Shown here one piece after another: positions 47,091-59,900 of a stretch of DNA of 64,000 nt. The translations under genes were made by a program, and so were the position numbers. The first letter of the stretch is position 1; the number at the start of each line of letters is the position of its first letter. The DNA is from Asterias rubens (taxonomy: Eukaryota; Echinodermata; Asteroidea; Forcipulatida; Asteriidae). The notes beneath the pieces were generated by a model. The model was given only the letters and a program-made list of their open reading frames with translations, was not told the origin of the DNA and did no database searches. The stretch covers positions 8,783,407-8,847,406 of the forward strand of contig NC_047082.1 in the NCBI RefSeq assembly GCF_902459465.1. Direction: 5' to 3'.

Positions 47091-47946
47091 AAGGGGTATA
47101 GTCTGATGTCAATTACATTAGTATTTTCTTCTCCCTTACATGGAGTGAGTGAGGGTGTCAGATCTCTGTGTAATTTCTTTTTCTGCATTTGTATGGACTT
47201 TTCTGTCTTCTTTTTGTTGAATAATGTTTGATGAAAAACCACAAACAGAAATGCCTGCATAAACTTTTTTTTTTTTTTTTTTTTTTCAAGAGCGTTGGAT
47301 TGATAATCCACGCTCTGTGATCCGAGGGAAATGTTCGTCTTTGTAAACTTGAAAATAATATGGCAATACAAATTTAGGTATTATAAATATTTAAATTAAT
47401 GTGTTGGGGTTGAGCAGCAATTACTTTCATGATGAGAAAGTCGATAGGCCTATTAGCATGTGTAGTCTTCGCCCAAGACGTAAAATGCTTGATAGTGGAC
47501 AGTTGTACGCTCCATGTCTGTGGTACGCTCAGATAGTTGTAAATCGGTGTAGCGCGCCCTCTTGCGGAGTTGACTGGCGAGTTTGACTGGATGGCAAACT
47601 TGACCTTCAACACTGTTTTTCTGCCTCAAATTTTAACCCTTGGTTTTATAAACCACAATAAAAGTACTTCATTTGTGCTTCTTAAGATATAAATTAAAAT
47701 GAAAAGCGTACACAATGTATCATTTCAACGTACGAGTCACAGCCCCTCCGATGCCCCCCCAAAAAACAACAACAACAAATAACCACTCCCCCAGCCTCTC
47801 TCTTCTTAGCCGCTGTCCGTGTCCTCTATCAGCCTCGTTTTTACGCTCCACCCCGTGTTCAAACAACCCGTTTAATTGTGAAATCGCGATTCTGCCACAC
47901 GGGATAGAGGACGCCTAAGAATAGTTTCATAGAAGCAAAATTCATC

Positions 47947-50900
47947 ATGGCGCCGATATCGCAGGTAAGCGAGATAAACCTCAAAATTGTTGGCGATTTC
48001 AGGGTATTTGAAGAATGAATTAATGATTTCACTTTAGAAATATTGGATCAACGAATGTGACATTAGCTACATATACTATTGGTTATGAATTTGAGGTGAA
48101 GTTATAGCTAAATAAAGAAGTAACTATGTGGTCCCCCCGTTGTTGGCAACGATAAACAACGCATAGTCAGACATGGGCCACGGCCCTTAACCAGTTGTGG
48201 TATGGCATGTATGGTAAACGAACCTTTCAACAAATTTGTTTATGTTTTCCTTTGCAACTAATTGCTAATGGATTCTTTCTTTTCTGAAGCCTAATTACCC
48301 CATTTAGGACTAGAGGAAAAACTAACAGTAAGGTTCCGTTATCTGGGTGGTGGTCTTGGCATTAATTTTGGGGGTGGTTTTATTTTTACATTTGTTTTTT
48401 TTACAATACTAATTTGTTTTTTAAATATTATTACTATATAAAAATAATAGGCCCTACATGTTTTGGATAAGTTTCCAAAGGCCCCCTATGGCACCACCAC
48501 TTTTTCATTCGATATGAATAAATAATTATCTAGTTCACATATTAGTATTACATAAACAATGAGTATCCCCTTTTTGTAAACATGAGTGAAAAAGTGGTGG
48601 CGCCATTCGGAAAGTTATCCAAAAAGGGGCGAGTCATGTATTATTAATGTTTTACTTTGAATAGTCATTGTTAACAAACAAAAAGGGATTGTAGCCGGGA
48701 CTGACTGTCACTGCAGTGTGTGTGCATGGAGGTAGTGTGACTGTAAACATTTTTTTTGTAATGTAACTTTCTTTTGCGGTACAACTACAAGTACCACAAC
48801 AACTTACAATTTACAAATGTACAATTATATTATTATGAAACTGTAGTTTGTGCGCATTTGCTGGCTGTCACATGAATTCAAAAAGGCGTCATTACTCATA
48901 GAGGATGCATTTATTCCATGTACAGCCATGACGTTTTATACTGTGTAGCGTCACTATTCACTACATCTAATGTTGTTTGTGTCAAAACACTTTATAAGAT
49001 TGTGTGAGGAATCACAAACCAGTCTAAAGTAAGAAAATTCTATCTTCCACTTTTTCATTCATGATTTTGTTTTGGTCACAATGAGTGACAATGTGCATTA
49101 GATTCTGCATTTTTATTTGAGAAAAAAAAGGTGACGATTTAAAACTAATTATGTTTTGTTTTAATTTTTTTTATAATTTTTTACAGGATATGGAAGACAA
49201 AAGTCAACGGACAACAATTGCGTTTGACGTATCAAAAAGAGAACTCTTCACACCGCAGAATGGCTTCAAGAGTCTACATAAAAAGCTACGTAGCAATTGG
49301 AAGATCACCAGGTACATTAAGACACCTCATGGTCAAGAGAGGGGAGAAATTAACTCTTTTGTTTTAAATTTTCAGTCTCGCCTTAAAGGATTTGGGTACT
49401 TTTTCAAAATGTCCATAGATTTACATTTAATTTACAGGGTTTGAAGATAATGATAGTGGAAAGCTTCCCTTAAAATATTACTTACTGAGGTGCTGTAGTT
49501 CATGAGACCAAAATTATTTTCATGACATTGTTTTACTCATTTCCCAAAAACTACAGCACCTCAGCACGTAATATTTGAAGGGAAGCTTTCTACTATCATT
49601 ATCTTCAAACTGTGTAAGTTTAGTGTAAATCTGTGGACATTTTTTTTTTTTTTTCCTACAAAAAGTACATACACCCTTTAAAGGAAAACATTAATAAAAA
49701 AAATTACTAAAGAAGCGCCCAAAAAATTCAGAAAAATAATACTGCACATGGACAGACACACTTTAAATTTGGTTAAAAAAAACTTCAATGTAAAATTTGC
49801 CATGTCATTGCCGAGCCGATAAGAGCACCACATACATGCACTGGTGTTTTTAATGAGTGAAAAGAGTGAGGCCGTATTCGAATTGGCGGCTACGGCTACG
49901 GCTGGATGGCCGCGTCGTCATGCATTGAAGTATAGGACGCCCTTAGCAACACCCCTGGCAACGGTCGTAGCCACAGCCGTAGCCACCAATTCGGACACGA
50001 CCTAAGTCTTATAAATTCAATTAGTACCACATTCCTTGCAGGAAAATAGTGATTGTTGAAGCGCTCTGAGCGTCACCCTCTGACCGATATGAGCGCTATA
50101 TTACAAGCCACTATTATTATTATTATTACTAAAGAATATTTGTAATTGTCAAAGACCAGTCTTCTCACTTGGTGTAGCTCAACATATTACATGAAATAAC
50201 AAAACTGAAAATTTGAGCTCAATTGGTCGTTGAAGTTGCGAGATGATAATGAAAGCAATAACACCCTTGTCACGCGAAGTTGTGTGTTTTCAGATGCCTG
50301 ATTTTGAGACCTCAAAATCTAATTCTGAGGTCTCAAAATCAAATTCGTGGAAAATTACTTCTTTCTTGAAAACTATGTTACTTCAGAAATAGCAGTTTCT
50401 CACATTGTTATATACAATCAACAGCTCCCCATTAGTCGTTACCAAGTAAGTTTGAGTGCTAATGATAATTTTGAGTAATTACCAATAGTGTCCACTGCCT
50501 TTCAGACGTTTCCACCTGTTTTAATGATTGTATTTTGATTGATTGTTACAGTCAAAAGGATGAGATTACTGAAGAGAAGCTTGCTAATGTTAAGGTGTTC
50601 GTCTTGGCGGGACCCCGAGAGAAATTCACTGCCCCAGAGGTTTGTATTCAAATTCAGTTCATTCCACAATGATTTTGTTTCACCAAAAGTTATTACGTTA
50701 TAAACCCGAAAAGAAAACCAACATGGTAAAGTTTAGGTGATCCCTCTGCTGCCGCTTTCCAGGTGTTGTTTTAAACATTGGTGACAGTGTTGTAGGTCTC
50801 GAGACCTGGTCTCGGTCTCGAGACCGTCTTAAGACTTTTTTGGGGTTTCTCTGTCTTGGTCTCGGTCTTGGATGGGGATGTCTCCCCATTAGTCTCGGTC

Positions 50901-53900
50901 TTGGACTTAGAGGTTTCTACTACAACACTGGTTGGTGTGTTCCCTGGCTATATGGCAGTTACAGGCTGTATGGCACCCCTGAACAAAAACCCTACAAATT
51001 TCACGTAGGGAGACCTCTGACACTTGGGGTGGATACATGTAGTTCAGTTGGTTGACCACTGGTACATTATTCCAAGGGTCATTTCTGTATAATTATCACA
51101 AAATGCCTAGATTATGCTAGTATTGTTCATTTTTTGGGATGACATTTTTTCAGTAAAATTTAGTTTTGTGTCAAGAAATTGGGATACTATGTTAACATAC
51201 AAGATTTGAAAATTTCGTATCTGTACGATGCTTAAAACTAAAATCCGATAAGCAAAACTAGGGAGGATATGAGTGAGTGGTATTTTTGTTGATAAGCCTA
51301 GTTTTTGTTCTTGAGCAGCTCTATGACATTGGGCGCTGTCAAAGGAAAAAACTCCGAACCTAAATACATGGTTATGTTGTTTACTGCCGAATTCTGTGCT
51401 TATGATCACCATTCTCTGCTTACAGTGCAAGCGCAACATTTTTGCACTAGCTGTTTCAGCCTTAAAAACCAAGTAACGTGGAGTACGCACACACAAGCAA
51501 AAATTCACTTGTGAAATTAGGCTCAGGTCTCTTTCTGAGCCAAAAAAAACCCCATAATTCTTTGGTCACATAATTAACAAATATTTGTCCTTCTTGTTTC
51601 AGTTTGAAGTCATCAAGAAGTTTGTTGACGGAGGAGGAAGCGTTCTTGTCATGATGGGGGAAGGTGGAGAGAGTAAATTCGACACAAATATTAACTTCTT
51701 ATTGGAGGAGTACGGCATTATGGTCAACAATGGTAAAAATTTCATTGTAATCTTGTCCTTAAATTCTTGTCTTAAATTAATTCTAAATATTTAGCGTTCC
51801 ATTTACCAGGCTTCTTATTCTTCCAGTTTTATCTGACTGCTGATTTTGCCCTCATGAACATATTGTAATAGCTTTTCGAAGTTTTAAATTTGTGATTTAT
51901 AAAAATGTTTTGTTTCAAAATAGATAGTGTAGTCAGGACATCCTACTACAAATATTTTCATCCGAAGGAAGCACTGGTGGCGAACGGAGTCTTAAACAGG
52001 TCAGTGGGACTTTACAGTATGTAAAAAGTAACTTGCAGATCGGACCTCAGGTTCGTAGTTTTAGTGTAGGGCCAGTAAACTTGTGACTAGACAAAAACTA
52101 CTGCAATTTTATGGAGAGAAATGTCTGATTCCCAAAATAAATATCGATGTTTGTGCTCACCCCACTTAAGAATAAACCAATCCATTAGGCTCCGCCCACC
52201 ACGCACGTGTGAGTAAGAACACATGGGCCTCTCTAGACCATTTTGCACAACTCTGCCGCGCGCACCAAGTATACGCGCACGCATGTTGGACCTTACTTTG
52301 TCGGACTTTTGATTGCGCGATGGGTTGTGATTGGTCAATACGTAATAGGGCGGGGCTTAATGGATCAGTCTATTGTACTAGAGTTTCCTAAAAACTCTCC
52401 TAAAGACATTGCTTTTTTTTTCTTCTAAAAAATTTGATAACTAATGATGCTGAAACTTCTACAGGTAAATTATTTCAAACATCTTCGATCACAGTGAGTA
52501 GGGATTCATGTCATGGCCAAAACTTGATCTACAAAAGGTATCAAAAACCTTTAAGGATACAAGTGTCTTGCTTAGGGACACAAACACACACACTCAGCTG
52601 ATAAGAAACACCAGAGCTTGTGTTCAGTGCACAGGACCGTTCACCACAACATGCCGATACCATTCAATCTGTGTCATCTTCAAAAGTTTCCAGTAGCCTT
52701 TAAGATTGTTTCTATAATTTCTGTCATGATCTCAGGGCAATCAGTGTATCAGCAGGAAAGATCGTTCAGAGCATCGGTGAAGATGAGGCTGGAAACGACA
52801 CAAAGTAAGTAGCCATTCTAGTATCCTCTGTCAGAATTATAATAAAATCGCATCCCCCCCCCCACCTCAAAGGGGAGGGACAGTCACTAACTGCCAAGTT
52901 ATGCATTTTTTAGTTACTCTGCGAATTTTTTTATTTTAAAACTAATTTTTCCTGACTTCCTTCATTATACGAGAAACAAAATAAAAAGTTTGAGTGGCCT
53001 TGATTTATTGGTTCACCCAGGCCAAGCAAAAACACCCGAGCAAGTCAGTGATTCACAGGGGTTTTCCCATTGCCTTGTGGCTACAGCCTAAGCTTAGGGG
53101 CAGTTTGGGTATTTAAAACTGTTATGCAAGCTTTTATTAGTGAATTGTGGTCATTGTTTTACAATCTCTGGACTGTCTGAAAGAAGTTCGCTTGGGGTCC
53201 ATTTGTGTAGCGGTATATGCCCGCGTGCACCCAGTACATTATGGCGGTTGTTGACTGACACGAATGGTGATAGTTTTTTTTTTTATGAAAAAAATAGCCA
53301 GACACACAAAGCCTGAAGGCCACTTCAAGGTGTGGGCTACAATTATTTTATTCCAGAGGTCGTTGCCACCTACTCCTGGGGCTGAAACAGGAATACCCCC
53401 TTTACAGTCCATATGGATGTAGGCTCGGGTATCATCAGTCCGAAGCCTGGCTGGTAGAGCAGAAAGCACTACCTCCCCAATTTTATGTAGCAAGTGTCCC
53501 AACCAGGACTCGAACCACCACTCTGCTGATCAAACACCAGAACTTGAATCCGGTACTCTTAACCGCTCGGCCATGACGTGCCACGATAGTGTATGAAAAT
53601 CGGTCACACCCACTGCAGAGTCAAGTTGGTCCCTCTGTTGCCGCTTCCAAAGTTGTAGCAAAAACTTGGGTGTGATCCCTGACGATGTGTGAATAACTGA
53701 CTATCCATCAAACCATTACTCCTGTTTAAACTGTAACGCTTTTCTTCCTCTCCTTAAAAACCAAAAGGAAAGACGCAGCTCAGTCAGGCGCTCCTGCGTC
53801 TGAAATAAATGACGAAAAAGGCTCAAACTATAGGGAGTGAGTCCTTACCATTAAATGCAACTTAAAGCATGGATGTTTGTTATCAAATAAGTGTTTAGAG

Positions 53901-56900
53901 CAACTTATTTTAGACCTTGAACTTTGCTTAAAGGCACTGGGGAGGATTTCACAAAGAGTTAAGACTAATCTTATTTCGAGTTAGGCATGTTACTCGTCCT
54001 GACTTAGGACTATAGTTTTTAATATCTCCCAACTCCTTGTGAAATTGACCCCTGGATACCTTTGGTAATTGTTAAAGACCAGTATTCTCACTTGGTGTAT
54101 CCCAACATCTTTAGAAAGTTCAAGGACTGAAAGATTCAAATTGAATTTTATTTCTGTTTCTGTTGCACTCTATACATGTATGTATTTACTTATAAGTTTC
54201 CATATTTAGATAATTTGTAAATCAGCTTGGCCCAATTTCATGGCTCTGCCTACCGTAAGCACAGAATCGGCGCTTGGAATTCTGTGCATACGGTAAGCGT
54301 ATCTCACAGGTTAGCGGCGAATTTTGGCTTGCGTACTCCACGATACCAAGCATTCTATGCTAACAAGGCTAGCGCAGAAATTCGGCGCTCGCACGTAAGT
54401 GGGGAGTCGTGGTCGTAAGTGCAGAATGAAATTGGGCCCTGGCTTTGACTTTCATCAAGGGGAGGCCATTTTCAATTTCATGTTGCAAACGGCAATTCCA
54501 TTTGGAAATCTCACAGTCTATGGACAAATTTTGAAGGGGCACCAAGGCCAAAGACCTGGGGCAATGGAGGCTTTGGCCTCGCTGGCCTCTGTGCAGTTCC
54601 AGTGCCCAATTTCATAGAGCTGTAGCTAAGCACAAGAAATTATGCTTACCACAATAACGTTTCCAGCCAAACTTACATGTCACATGTACAAGTTGTGACT
54701 GGCATGCTGCTCATTTCTGCTTATCATTGTTAAGCAATGTTTTCTGCTTAGGCCGGCATAAAAGCAATGCCATGGAACGTGCAAATCTCCTGTATATTTA
54801 AACATGTTTGGAACCTTAAGTGCTCACATACATTACTTTGTACCATGTGATCGACTGTGTGAAGGAAACAAAAATGCATACTTAAACAGAGCCCATTGGT
54901 CCTATTTGTGTAATACTTGCAAAATTTACAGCTAGCAAAACATAAGTTTAGGCAGTTAATATTTTGCTTGATCAAAGCCTTGCATGAAGAGCACAATTTG
55001 ATTTTTTTTCCATGGTAATTTACCTCTTTTATTTCACTTGATGGTGTCTTGTTTTGTAGAGCAGCTATTAAAGATTAAATTTATGTCGCATGCCAGTTTT
55101 ACAATTTTTTTTATAGATGCACTGCAGTTTTGCATGGACTTCTGCTTATGATTGTATTTACTATAAATAAACATGGCAAGCAAGCATTTTGGGAATTTCT
55201 TTCATAAATTTTTCATTACCAGAATTTTACACGCCCAAATACCATGTCACATCTACCATTTGTAAACTGGTATCCTGCTCCTTTCTGCTAAGAAAACATT
55301 GTTAAGCAATACTTTCTGCTTTAGCAGCTCTATGCTGGGCCAAATTTCATAAAGCTGCTTAAGCTGGAAAAAGGTAGCTAAGCGTAACACAATTATCCTA
55401 ATATCAAAAAGGTTACCAACCAAAGTGTCTTGTCCCATAACTCTATGTGACTGGTATCTTGCTAATTTTGTTTTAATCAGCAGAATTTTATTTGTGTGAA
55501 GTTGAAAGTATATTCTTTATATTTCTTGATATTTTTTTACTGTACAAATCCGAAATCGCCTTAGATGTGGCTGATGAAGTGCAGTCACACATGCATCGCT
55601 AAATTTTGCGTTTTTCTAGCATGATCTTAAACGCTGGGACATTTGAGCCATTTTTGCTTCTGGTGGTAATTTTGTTCCATTGGGGGATAGTGCATGGGGG
55701 AAGTTGCTAAGCCCAACAAAATTATGCTTACCAGAGTAAGGTTACCAGTCAAAATACCATGTCACGACAGTCTGTGGCTGGTCTCCTGCTTATTTTTGCT
55801 TAGCAGAAATATTTTAAGCAGTACTTTTTGCTTGTTGATGTAATGTTTTGCTATTTTTTTGCCTTCAGAGCCTTAACGTACCTGTTCCCGTTTGGAGCGA
55901 CGTTAAACGTGGCCAAACCAGCGACGGCCATTTTATCAACGGGAACGGTGTCTTTCCCACTCAACAGACCCATATGTGCATTGCACTCATCGAAGGTTAG
56001 TAATTGCTTGAATTGTTTGATTATTGAAAGACCTTTCACAGTTTTCAGCACATTATTGTCCTCATTTTTTCTTGAATATGACTTAATTTTAGAGGGAAAA
56101 AATTCACCGAAAAAATTGTTATAATATAGGCCCTAAACTTCTTAATCAGTAAGTTTTTTTGACTAAAATTAAACAAAATGTGTTTATCTTTACCAACTTT
56201 AAAGAATGTCTTGAACAAGATAAATTTGAAACAACCAACCGCTTCAAATATCTACGCCCTCCTTTTCAGTTGTCAAAAATTATTATTGGTTTATTAAAAA
56301 TACATTAAAACTCGGCAGCCAGAGGCTGAATTGCGTTTAAAATAACTACAGAGCATAAGAAAATATAAATATAATTTATTTTTATTACAGAAAAACATAA
56401 AGAAATATGAAAATATACAGAGTAAAAATTTCAAAACACAAAGTATCCAAAGACTGTAAAACAAAAATACTGTTTGAAAAATTAAAAAAATTGAAGGTGG
56501 TTTTGACTTTTTTTTCCTCAGTATTCAAAAGGTAAACTTGCAGTGCTTGGCTCAGTCCATATGTTCAGTGATCAATATCTCGACAAGGAAGAAAATGCAA
56601 AGATCATGGATGTACTCTTCCAGTGGCTCACCACAGAGAATGTTGTACTCAATGCCATAGATGCAGAGGATCCCGAGGTAAGCCTTATGAATATTCATTG
56701 AGGTCAAATGGGAATATTTGCATGAATGTTTCTCATTGGCTTGCCATCCAGAGAATGTTGTACTCAATGCCATATATGCAGAGGATCCCGAGGTAAGCCT
56801 TATGAATATTCATTAAGGTCAAATGGGAATATTTGCATGAATGTTTCTCATTGGCTTGCCATCTAGAGAAGTTGTACTCAATGCCATAGATGCAGAGGAT

Positions 56901-59900
56901 CCCGAGGTAAGCCTTATGAATATTCATTAAGGTCAAATGGGAATATTTGCATGAATGTTTCTCATCTAGAGAATGTTGTACTCAATGCCGTATAAAGGAT
57001 CCCGAGGTAAGCCTTAATGAATATTCATCAAGGTCAAATGGGAATATTTGCATGAATGTTTCTCATTGGCTTACCATCTAGAGAATGTTGTACTCAATGC
57101 CATATAAAAAGGATCCTTAATGAATATTCATCAAGGTAAAAGGGGAATATTTGCATGAATGTTTCTCATTGGCTTACCACAGAGAATGTTGTACTCAATG
57201 CCGTATAAAGGATCCTGAGGTAAGCCTTAATGAATATTCATCAAGGTCAAATGGGAATATTTGCATGAATGTTTCTCATTGGCTTACCATCTAGAGAATG
57301 TTGTACTCAATGCCATATAAAAAGGATCCTTAATGAATATTCATCAAGGTAAAAGGGGAATATTTGCATGAATGTTTCTCATTGGCTTACCACAGAGAAT
57401 GTTGTACCCAATGCTATAGATGCTACGGTTAGCAGATCCATGTAGTTAGGCACATGCCTTGAACTTCACTCTTGAAGAGGTGCAGCAATTTTTCCCCGAT
57501 ATTTTGAGAAAATTGTAAACTTTTATTTGAACTTTGCACAAAGCATCACAGCAACTGCACAGGGCATGACATCAACTGCTGTTGGTGTCGTGGGTTATTT
57601 CGAGGCATGGAAGAAGACTTGGCCTTTGACCCATCTGATCAGGAAACAAACAAATTCTTGTCTTGTTGTGTTTTGATAGATATCTGATTACAACATGCTG
57701 CCTGACACAGCGAAACTAGCGGACAATCTAAGATGTTGCTTACAAGAGCACGACGACACACCGCGTGACTTCAACTCGTTGTTTAGTAGTAAACTCTACA
57801 CTCTGGATACCACAACGGTGCCCAAAGTTATCAGGTCTGTTTATAGTCCACTCAAACCTTAGGGCGTGGTCCTGGGGTCTATGTCATAGAAAGCCAAGAC
57901 ACAAAACACAACGCCCACAGATTTACATTAAACTGAAATGGTTTGAAGATAATGATGGTAGAAAGCTTCCGTGAAAGGCAGTGGACACCATTGGTAATTA
58001 CTCAAAATAATTATTAGCATACAAAATCTTACTTGTAAATGAGTAATGGGGAGTTTTTGATAGTGTGAAACATTGTGAGAAACGGCTCTTTTTGAGGTAA
58101 TGTAGTTTTTTGACTAATGAGTAAAAAAAAAAAAAAACTAAAAAGTTTTTGTCTCGGGGAGGAAAATTATTTTAGCATGTACAACGTATTAATGCGACTC
58201 TCCTGAAAACATTGCTCTGTGATTTTCACTTTTTTTATTAAACACTTGTCGACCAAAAGCTGAAACTTCTACAGTTAAATTATATTACATACATCTTCGT
58301 TCACACTGAGTAGGGATTCATGTCATGGCCAAAAACTGGGTCTACAAAAGGAATCAAAACCCTTTAAATTATTTCTTCAACTTACGCAGGTCCTTTGAGC
58401 ATCTTGGAGTCAAGCATGAACAGCTTGCTTTGATCCAACCACAGTTTGAGACGCCCCTTCCTTCACTTCAACCAGCGGTAAGTTCAGAAATTAATGTGTT
58501 TTTATCCGCTCGACAACAAAATGTACAATAAAAAAGTATTACACGGGATTGGTTTATTAAAAAATAGCAACATAACTTTTTCCTTGGGCTAGATAGGTTA
58601 CTTAGTAATGCACTGTTACATAAGGCTGTAGGTCCCTGGTTCAAGTCCCCATCTTAGTAGAAGTCTCTTTTCCTGATAGATCATTTTCTATATACGGACA
58701 CAGAATCTGGAACAAACTTCCACAATACATCAGAGATACCACCTCACTGCATACATTCAAGATACTCCTGAAAGCTCACCTGTTTCAAGAGGTGCACAAT
58801 CAATAACAAGTAGAATAGCGCCTGGTCTGCCGAACTTGTAGATTGCTCTCAAGCTGGTGGAATTCTTGGACCTCGACCAAACAAATATTCAGACCAACAT
58901 GAATGTTGAAACAAGCTTCCGCAATAGATCAGAGATACCACCTCACTGCATACATGGAAGACACTCCTGAAAGCTTACCTTTTTCAGGAGCTGTATCACC
59001 AATAGTGTTTCTTCTGTTATAAGGGCCTTGGAACCAATTCTGATTTTGGCACTTTATCAATTTCTTTTTGATTGGTTGATGATAGAAGAATTAAGATTTT
59101 GTTTTATCCTTACAGGTCTTTCCTCCAGCGTTCAGGGAGCTCCCGGCACCAGCCCTCGATCTGTTTGACCTCGATGAATCATTCTCATCAGAAAAAGTCC
59201 GACTCGCACAAATCACAAACAAATGTAAGTTTGAACTTCACAAAAAATTAAAGGGACACCTTGCCTTGGTCCGGGCGAGTTGGTCTTTGAAAACATTTGT
59301 AACCGTTTGTTAGAAAATGCATACGGTTAGAAAGATGTTTTGAAAGTAGAACATAATGATCAACACAAATATTCCTGGTAATTGCATGGTTTTTCCTTAT
59401 ATGTCGTGAACTAACACGGCACGCCAATTTGAGGAGTCAAATTTTTGACGGCGGCCCATGTTAGTACTACTAGGGTACTGCTAAACTTCTAACTAAGTAA
59501 GTTTGTATTGCCATTCATTTAAAAACCGATTACCAAACGTAAACCTTCCCTTGAATACATTATATTCAATTTGTTTTTTCAGGCACGGATGACGATTTGG
59601 AATATTACGTTCGAGAGTGCGGAGAAATCCTTGGAGTGAGTAACAAGTTGCCGGCCGACTCACGAGATGCTAAACATATCCTGGAACATATCTTCGCTCA
59701 GGTGGTTGAATTCAAGAAACTCAATCAGGTAAGTTAGACTTGAGCAATGCTTTACAGGGAAACTCGTTGCAGCTTGAACCTCTTATCCACTAAAACATCA
59801 GCACTGATCCACCAGCAGACTTTGTCAAGTTTAATAATTAACTCACCTACCGGTGTTATTGGGCATTGAACTTTTCAGCTGATCAGCTGATGAGCTGATT

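Larger units (their letters stand above)
45113..47946. other. Divergent intergenic region between MADF-BESS and IFT52
   Basis: It holds a SINE-like element (45324-45525), a degenerate tandem repeat (45930-46225), an inverted-repeat element (46800-47090), a poly-T run near 47268-47286, and the IFT52 promoter. Upstream of the IFT52 ATG, TCCTCTATC and GATAGAGGAC can pair (about 47820-47910). No further gene recognised. Confidence 0.45.

Noticed and set aside
56737-57421. Extra real IFT52 exons in the tandem array
   Set aside because: The pseudo-exon between acceptor-like and donor sites is 41 bases and would break frame; the human protein passes directly from the exon 9 product to ISDYMML-like sequence of exon 10.
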